DNA of 64,000 bases from Microplitis mediator. Taxonomy: Eukaryota > Arthropoda > Insecta > Hymenoptera > Braconidae. Made by a program: the position numbers and the translations under genes. The stretch's first letter is position 1, and each line of letters begins with the position of its first letter. This document shows, in pieces, positions 24,298 through 32,400 of this stretch. A model generated the notes under the pieces. The model did no database searches. It saw only the letters and a list, made by a program, of their open reading frames with translations, and had not been told where the DNA came from. The stretch lies in contig NC_079975.1 in the NCBI RefSeq assembly GCF_029852145.1, positions 25,549,364 through 25,613,363 on the forward strand, read 5' to 3'.

Positions 24298-24676
24298 TTA
24301 AGCTACCCGAGTCGAAATTTAGAGCCTATATAGGTCCCTATAGCCCTAAATAGATCCGATTTAGAGCCCTGTAGTCCTGTAGCTCCGTCTTTGAACCCGG
24401 AGGTCCTAACATTCACTGAGAGGTCCGATTTTGAGCCTTCAAATCCGACAATATTAGTCCCGTAATAATAGGCCCTAAATCGGACCTAATTTTAATTTTC
24501 ATCAGGTCCTAGATTGAGCCCGCAAGTGCCGAAAACAGAAATTCGAAGCACCTCAGGGACCAAAATCGGACCTAATTTAACATAGAAACAGACTCTATTT
24601 AGAGCTTCCAAGTCCGAAATAGGTCCGACTTTAGAAGGCTCTAAGTGGACTCTAAATTTCGACTCGGGTACTTTAG
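24298..24676. mobile_element. TIR element between PYPV gene 3 and ACE exon
   Basis: Left CTACCCGAGTCGAAATTTAG and right (reverse strand) GTACCCGAGTCGAAATTTAG form a ~25-bp TIR. The interior is full of short GGTCC/AGAGCC/TCCGA motifs in both orientations. About 380 bp, no coding potential. Confidence 0.8.
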
Positions 24677-24701
24677 TTTAACCATAGAATTAAGTACTCA
24701 C

Positions 24702-25044
24702 CGGACGTAGGGAACGTTGGCAGGAATGTGATACTTCGCACCAGGGTCAAAATCGTCCTCCGATCGTAAAACGGGAGGTTTGATTCCCGCGTAGAGCTCC
24801 ATCATTCTGTGCCAATGACAATTGTACTCTTCGCGATTTACGATTCCGCGGAAGACGTCATACCGCCAACGGTCAACGGCGATGCTGAATGGCAGCAGAG
24901 GTAATTTTTCCATCGCCAGCGAAAACAGATAATTTATATCTGCCGACGGCTCGTCGATGTATTTGTTCGCCAATCCAAGGGTTTGGAGATGACGAGGCGA
25001 TCCAACGCTCAGAGCGACAGCCTCTCCGACGGCCTCGTGAAAGC
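24702..25044 (-). CDS. Ance: ACE-family peptidase exon with third zinc ligand and substrate-binding segment
   Basis: 343-nt exon, acceptor CAG above 25044 and donor GTGAGT below 24702, entering in phase 1 and leaving in phase 2. It opens with GFHEAVGEAVALSVGSPRHL; the Glu of FHEA is the third zinc ligand of the M2 family. It continues through WRYDVFRG and DFDPGAKYHIPANVPYVR, which holds the Lys, His and first Tyr that bind the substrate C-terminus in ACE. In most ACEs the acidic residue after the zinc Glu is Asp (HEAIGD); here it is Glu. It joins exon 37625-37749 across a 12.6 kb intron filled by nested transposons, and exon 1356-1496 across a 23 kb intron hosting four other genes. Confidence 0.93.
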
Positions 25045-25857
25045 CTGCGAATTCAGTTCATCATTTTTTTGTTTTTGTTTAATGTTTGATCTAGGATATT
25101 CGCAGAAACTGTCTTAATTAAATCGCGGTATGTTCAATTATGCCGGAAGACTTCCTAGAGTAATAACGTGTGAGTTGATTGATGTTATTGTGGTCGTATT
25201 GAAGCTGTTCCGGTGTATGGAGAACATCCGCGATAGTGAAAGTGCGATAATTACATCGCGTAATATAGGATCTAACGCACGCGTGTATACTTGAGTTTTT
25301 TTTTTGGTACGCCTGTGATTAAATACCGCGACCGGATGATTAATTAGCAGATCGTAATTCCGGATATGGATTAAATGATATTTGTTTATTAATTTTATAA
25401 ACTTATTTGTTGCGGTTTACTTGACCAGATGTTATATCGAGTGATTGTATAAGACGTAAAGAGATTTAAGCCGGAGTAATAAAATTATAAATGCAGTAAT
25501 TCACTTGGAGCGTATCGCTTATTACTCACTTTCAAATTACATTGTGGCTAAAAGGTTTATCTTCCGGTTTCCGTTTATTGTTGGTCAGTAAATATATGTC
25601 ATTAATTACATATTTATTAGGGTGACACGCGTCAATATTTCCGGACAAAATATCCCCGACAAAATATCACAATATTTCAAAATTTCGGGGTGTGACGTGT
25701 TTTGGGCCCAGCGCGATAACAAACTTATGTGTTGGCTTATTTTCGAATAAACACACACAAAATCCGTGAAAAGAGGGCACAGCACGATAATAAGCTAATT
25801 AATGTTCTCTACTAATGTTTTTAATTAATTGAAAATTTTTTATTTATATGCTTTAAC

Positions 25858-26244
25858 CCCCTGATTAAACAACTGAATTCGACCGAATTAAAAATTTTAA
25901 TTCTGTTATATTCTGTCGAATTCTACAAAACAGAATTCAAATGAATTGAAAATTTGAATTTGAATTAAACAGAATAAAACCGATTTAAAAATTTCAAATT
26001 CGTTTTAATTCAGTTTAATTCGGATTCAGAACCAGAAATTGGATAATTATTTTCGAATTGATCAGAATTAAACCGAATAGAATTATTTAAATTCGTGGTA
26101 ATTTGGACAAATTCTGGTTTGCCTGCCGAATTAGACAGAATTCATTTTTAAGTTAGGTACCAAATTAACAGAATTTATCTGAATTAAATAGAATTAAAAA
26201 TTTAATTCTGTTTTATTCGATCGAATTCAGTTGTTTAATCAGGG
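25858..26244. mobile_element. Palindromic MITE with CCCTGATTAAACAACTGAATTC ends
   Basis: Left CCCTGATTAAACAACTGAAT and right (reverse strand) CCCTGATTAAACAACTGAAT match perfectly, and the interior is made of GAATTnAATTC-like inverted motifs. It sits inside the left arm of the 25620-37515 element. The matching right arm lacks it, which shows an insertion; TSD length is ambiguous because of a C run. Confidence 0.8.
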
Positions 26245-26499
26245 CCTTCAGGACATGGGCTATGAGATTTTTTCTCATGATCAACTTCAATCTCAAATAT
26301 TTTTTAAATTTCAAATGGAAAGGCTACTAAAAATTTTTGTATCTTCCAATAATTTAGTTATCTTTTTTTTTTAATTAAAAATAATGAAAAAGAAAATTTT
26401 TTTCGGAGGATATGAGATTTTTTCTCATGGCCAGAGTAATAAAAGGTGGGAAATTTTAGCTTTCGTTTCTTTTTCGGCCGAGTTCGGGTCATTTCGTAG

Positions 26500-27452
26500 T
26501 GTTATATCCTGGCTGTCAAGCAGGGCCCGTTCTTAGCTCACTAGATTATTTTACCGACCTAAAGTCTATTCCCAAAATAAGGCACCCTAATTACCAACAA
26601 TTAGAGTACCTTAAGTAGATAATTATAATAACGTAAGAATATTATATATCATAAGAATTACTCCATCATTTAAATTGTATAAAATAAGAATATCTTTAAC
26701 ATACGTGTATTTTACGAATCAATAATCAAATAACAAACTATCACCGGATGTACTTAATCCCACGTATGAGAACATTTTTCATAATAATCTTCAAGTATAT
26801 TCAACTAGAGATAATTTAATCATTTTAAAACACAGCTGTATAAACTATTAGTAATAATTTGTAACAAACGCAGATGATATGAAAATGGACTTTGACTTTC
26901 AAATAAATAACTTTTCTCAGATATTACATCAGCCGAGGATCAAATCCCTTCTCGCGCTCGACGCATGGGTCTCATGCCCAATCGCCTCGCGCTGATAAGC
27001 AATGACGAGTTCAATGACCACTGAGTGTGAACTCTGATCAACAATTCAACCCCACTATTTTTGGTGCTTAGAATACCTAATAAAAACCCTCGCTCTCAGA
27101 GCAGGAGGGGCTCACTCTGTTCGATTATTATTCAGATACATTTAGTCTTAGACACATTAGACTTAGACTCTGAACACCAGATCTTTGATATCAGAGCTTA
27201 TTAAATTATCAAGTCCATAGTTATACCTTCTGTAAGTTTGACTATTGAACATACATCATTTGTATATTAAGTGTATACTTTCAACTTCTAAATTCTATAA
27301 CTATCAATTGTGAATAAAGTTATTGTTATATCTAAAATACAACCAGTTATTTCGGGTCACCGTGAGGTGATTTGCTGTCGAGAACCCAATACCTAGAAAT
27401 ACTACAGAACTAGCTGAGCTCAACATCAACATCGTGCAGCGAAAACGTAACA
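26500..27452 (+). repeat. 5' LTR of gypsy element
   Basis: 953 bp, TG...CA ends. TATAAA at about 26838 and AATAAA at about 27079 are candidate promoter and polyadenylation signals. Same length and, by eye, same sequence as 36151-37103. Confidence 0.95.
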
Positions 27453-27470
27453 GCTAGTATATATTAAAAT

Positions 27471-27494
27471 TGGTGGCAGCGATCGGATTCGAAC
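27471..27494 (+). other. Primer binding site, tRNA-Leu type
   Basis: TGGTGGCAGCG at 27471-27481 followed by ATCGGATTCGAAC. This is close to the complement of the 3' acceptor/T-arm of tRNA-Leu with anticodon AAG/TAG type (family knowledge, from memory). It begins 18 nt after the LTR end, further than the usual 0-8 nt. Confidence 0.7.
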
Positions 27495-27860
27495 AGCCCC
27501 GAAGTTCCTGGTGAGTTTTCAAAAAAATCTGGAAATTTTTTTTTTCCCATTAAAAAAAACTCAATCAACCTCAAAGTAAAAACTTTTATTGAGTGAAAAG
27601 TGAGTATCAAAAAAAAATAATAATAAGAAATTAACATTTAAATTCAGTGTTTCCAGTAACGAGTAAAATAATAAAATTTTTTTTTCTCGTCAAAAATTTT
27701 TACTGAATAAAATTAAATAAATAAAATAATACTAATATAAAAAAAAAGAAAAACTTTCCGAAAATTTTTTTTGTTGTGTGTAAAAAAAAAACAAATAAAA
27801 AAAAAAAAAAAAAAATTAAAAATAAAGTGAAATAAAATTAAAAAAAAATAAAAGAAAGTG

Positions 27861-27891
<31 letters not shown>

Positions 27892-28156
27892 TTTTTTTGT
27901 GGTGAAAAAATAATATAATCCATCACACATTCAAATTTACAACGTCATCAGAGCCTTTTGAATATACTTGTCTACATAATCATCGTCATCGGAGCCTTGT
28001 TAGCTTATCAGCAACGCACACTACAGCAGCAGAGCCTTCAACCAACATCCTACTACTCTTCGAAGTCTACAGAAGTCTTACCAGCGTCTTCTGTCGTATT
28101 TAATAAACATTTCTTATCACTATAAGAGTAAGTCAATTTAAATCTTTACTACAAAA

Positions 28157-29455
28157 ATGACATTAACTGAAGAAATGGAGACAACTATCTCCGAACAACA
28201 AAGTCAAATTCTTGCATTACAAGCGCAATTAGAAAAATTAAAACAAATTAGCGAAGTAGAAAAAAGCAAACTAGAATCTCAAATGCATGAACATTTTCAA
28301 AAACAACTCGAAAATAAATTAAAAGAACAATTAGATATTTTAACTGCAAACAATAGTAAAGAAAAAACAATAAATTTAAATAATACTATTACACAAACTA
28401 AATCAGATTATAAAGAATTTTTCAAAACGATACCAGATTTTGATGGTACTACTAGTGGTTATCCAGTAGATTCATTTATACAAAGTTGCGTAGATGCAAA
28501 AGAATTTATTGCATTACGTATTTTAGATCATAAACAAGTTATTCGATTTTTAATTGCAAAATGTAAAGGCGAAGCGTTAAAACGCATTTGTTCAAAAAAT
28601 TATTCTAATGTTAACGACCTAATTAAATTCATAAATCTTCACTTCAGACCTAAAAAACTTATTTCGGTTTGGCTAAAAGAGTTCAATGATTTCGTTCAAC
28701 TACCTAACGAAAAAGTTTTAGATTTCAGTTATAGAATAGATAATCATTTAACGCGCGCGATCGCGGAAATAGATTTATCAGATATCGATGATAAAGATTC
28801 AAAAAAGTCAACTGCAATTGAAGCAGCAGTCCAAGCATTCTTATCAGGTCTTCGACCTAATATAGCTATGTTCTTACAACAAGCTACTGCTCAAAATCTC
28901 TATTTAACTCTTGATGACGCAGCAAAAGCAGCGATGGAAATCGAAACTTGTCAGCAACAAATGACATCAGTTTCCAAATATTTTAAATCTCATGATCCAG
29001 TTTCAAAAAATTGCTATGCTATTCAATCAGATAATAAAAATAATTTTTCTCGAAATACTAATAATAATAATAATCATAATAATCAATATAAAAAACCAAA
29101 TCAAAATATAAACATGCGATCCCATACTAATAATAATAATAATTCACAACAAGAAATAAGTTGTGTTTACTGTAAACGAACTAATCACACTGTTAACGAT
29201 TGTCGCGTTTTAGAATATCATAAAAATAATAATAATAATAAATCAAATTCAGAAAAAACTATTCCAGAATGTAGTTATTGTAAAAAGCAATATCACACTA
29301 TCGATGTATGTCGTAAACGCATATTTAATGAAGACAAACGTAAAAATCAACCAACTAATTCTGAAAATGCGGGAAACGAAAAGACGTTCCCTCGATCCGG
29401 CGCTCCGACGGGCAACGTTTTATCTCAGCGCCAGGTAATAACTCAAGCACAATAA
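28157..29455 (+). CDS. gag: Gag of gypsy element, two CCHC zinc knuckles
   Basis: 432-aa frame. Residues ~1-75 are Gln/Lys/Glu-rich coiled coil; the middle (about 95-285) is an alpha-helical capsid-like region (FFKTIPDFDG, FIQSCVDAKEFI, WLKEFNDFVQLPNEKVLDF) as in retrotransposon gag families. The Asn-rich C-terminal third carries two zinc knuckles, CVYCKRTNHTVNDC (336-349) and CSYCKKQYHTIDVC (about 372-385), both with C-x2-C-x4-H-x4-C spacing. The last ~90 nt overlap pol in the -1 frame beginning at a slippery heptamer. Product: structural protein that packages element RNA. Confidence 0.95.
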   Translation: MTLTEEMETTISEQQSQILALQAQLEKLKQISEVEKSKLESQMHEHFQKQLENKLKEQLDILTANNSKEKTINLNNTITQTKSDYKEFFKTIPDFDGTTSGYPVDSFIQSCVDAKEFIALRILDHKQVIRFLIAKCKGEALKRICSKNYSNVNDLIKFINLHFRPKKLISVWLKEFNDFVQLPNEKVLDFSYRIDNHLTRAIAEIDLSDIDDKDSKKSTAIEAAVQAFLSGLRPNIAMFLQQATAQNLYLTLDDAAKAAMEIETCQQQMTSVSKYFKSHDPVSKNCYAIQSDNKNNFSRNTNNNNNHNNQYKKPNQNINMRSHTNNNNNSQQEISCVYCKRTNHTVNDCRVLEYHKNNNNNKSNSEKTIPECSYCKKQYHTIDVCRKRIFNEDKRKNQPTNSENAGNEKTFPRSGAPTGNVLSQRQVITQAQ

Positions 29456-32400
29456 GAATCCCATTAAAAACTTATTTTGTAGGCGCACTCTTACCAAATT
29501 ATAGGCCTACATCAATTATAATAAGATCAGATGACATTAAATTAAATACTGCTAAATTTTTGATTGATACTGGTTGCAATTTAAATTTAATAAAATTAAG
29601 CGAAATTAAAAATTCTAAATTAATCGATGAATCATACTGCTTTAAATTAAATGGAGTTTCTGATGCTTTAACTCTAGGAAAAATTCAATTACGCATGCTT
29701 AATACTACAGTAGATTTTCATATTATTCCTGACGAATTTCCTCTCGAATATACTGGAATCATTGGTTGGGAATTTATTAAAGAACAAGGTGGTGTAATCG
29801 ACTCTACCAAGGAATCCATAACTTTCACTAAATTACAATTAGAGATACCATTTTTAGAAAAGGAAAGCTTTGTCCTGCCGGCTAGGTCAAAAGCTCCAAT
29901 ATACATTCGAGTCAAAAATAACTTAAGTGAAGGTTATGTACCTGAAATAGAGTTGGGTGATGGAATATTTGCAGGTGAAGCCGTGGTCAAAAATGATCAT
30001 GGAATAGCTTACTTATATGCCATCAATACACAAGATGTGGACGTCACAGTGAATGTGCCCGTAATTCCTTTGTATCCTTTCGATACAAGTGTAGACGAGG
30101 ACAGTAGCCCTTCGGAAAAGGAAGATAAGGCCACAGAACATAGAGATCATACTCAGTTTCGAGATGACCGTGTTAATGAGGTTCTTAAGCTTCTTCGGCT
30201 AAATCACCTTGACGACAAAGAGCGTAAAGCAGTTATTTCTCTTATCGAGGAATACTCTGACCTCTTCCACATACCTGGTGAGCCTCTCAAATCCACTGAT
30301 ATTATAACTCACAAAATACATACAACCGATGATATACCGGTAAACACTCGACAATATCGATATCCACCTACTCTAAAAGATGAAATTGAAAAACATATTG
30401 ACGAATTACGTAAGATGGACATTATCGAGCCATCGAACTCACCATATTGTTCTCCTTTATGGATTGTTCCTAAGAAACCTGACTCTGAAGGTAACAAACG
30501 TACTCGTTTAGTAATTGATTACAGAAATCTCAATGACAAAACTGAAAAAGACGTCTATCCATTGCCATTAATTTGTGAAATTCTCGATCAACTTGGTGGT
30601 GCTACATACTTTTCAATTTTCGACTTAAAATCGGGTTTTCATCAAATTAAACTATCCCGTAAACATAGAAAGAAAACAGCTTTCAAAACACCTTATGGTC
30701 TTTATCAATTCACACGAATGCCTTTTGGTTTAAAAAATGCACCCGCTACATTTCAAAGATTGATGGACTTAGTTCTTAGAGGTTTACAGGGTTTTGATTT
30801 ATTCGTATATCTAGACGATATCGTAATTTATGCACGTACACTCGAAGAGCATGCGACAAAATTTATAAAACTCGCAGAACGCCTGCGCAGTGCAAACTTA
30901 ACACTTCAAACAGAAAAATGCGAATTTCTTAAAAGAGAAGTAATGTATTTAGGTCATCTAATATCGGCTGATGGCGTTAAGCCTGATCCAAATAAAATTA
31001 AAGCAGTCAAAGAATTCAAAGTTCCAACTAATGTTAAGTCATTGAGAGAATTTCTCGGTCTTTGTGGTTACTATCGTCGTTTCATCAAAGATTTTGCAAA
31101 GGTTGCGAAGCCTTTATCGGACCTTACAAGTAAAAATGCGAAGTTCGAATGGACCACGAATCATCAAGTGGCTTTCGAAACCTTACGAGATAAATTATGC
31201 ACAGCTCCGATATTACAGTATCCGGACTTTGAAAAACCATTTATTGTAACGACTGACGCATCAGGTTACGCAGTCGGTGCAATTCTCTCACAAGGTAAGG
31301 TTGGCGAAGATCCTATGGTAGCCGCCGCTTCTAGAGTCCTAAATAAACATGAAAGAAACTATTCTACGACTGAAAAAGAAATGGTCGCAGTTCTCTTTGG
31401 TATAGAAACTTTCAGACATTATCTCTACGGTAGACCGTTCACGCTAGTGACCGACCATCGGCCACTAGTATGGGTTAATAATATGAATGACCCAAACTCA
31501 CGTGTAATGCGGTGGAGACATCGTCTGGCAGATTTCGAATTTCAAATAGTGCATAAAGCAGGTAAAAAAAATACTAATGCTGATGCACTATCTCGTAATC
31601 CAATTATCGAGGAGCGTCAAGCTTATCCAATTAAAGTTAAATGGCGCTATAAAAACACTCCTTATGGAGGTAAAACCCTTAGTACGGGTTTAGCTAGATT
31701 AAGATCGTCAGATTCTGACGAACGAAAAAAAGTAAAATTTGCCGCGATTGAAGCTTCTGATACTTCTATTTCAGAGAATGAAGCGCGGGAAACTCTAAAA
31801 ACTAAAATTCAAACGTTTGTTCCTCATGGTAATAGTGAAAATGGTTCAGATACGGTTGAAAAGAATAAGAAAAACTTAAATTCTAAAACTTCGGCGGTTG
31901 AGTCAACAGATATGGATCTGACCGACCCAATCGACAAAACTCAAAACCTTGAGCTCACACCTCAAGCGGTTGAATCTGTGGATATATTACCTACAGATCC
32001 AGTCGACAAAATTATTTCTATCGACGACAATAGGATTGATCACCCGATTGATCGACGATCAGTTAAAGAAAAGCTAAATTCAGAACCTTCAGGATATATC
32101 GTTAAAAATAAAATTTTTAGAAAAAAGAAATCTGACGTCAGGCGATATAATCCATTTTCAAGAAATACTAAATTACTAAATTCAGAAAAACTAAATTCAG
32201 AAAAACTAAATTCAGAAAAGCTAAATTCAGAAAAACTAAATTCAGAAAAACTAAATTCAGAAAAGCTAAATTCAGAAAAACTAAATTCAGAAAAACTAAA
32301 TTCAGAAAAGCTAAATCCAGAAAAACTAAATTCAGAACAACTAAATTCAGAAAAACTAAATTTAGAAAAGCGAAATTTACAACCCGGTAAAACATGCGAA

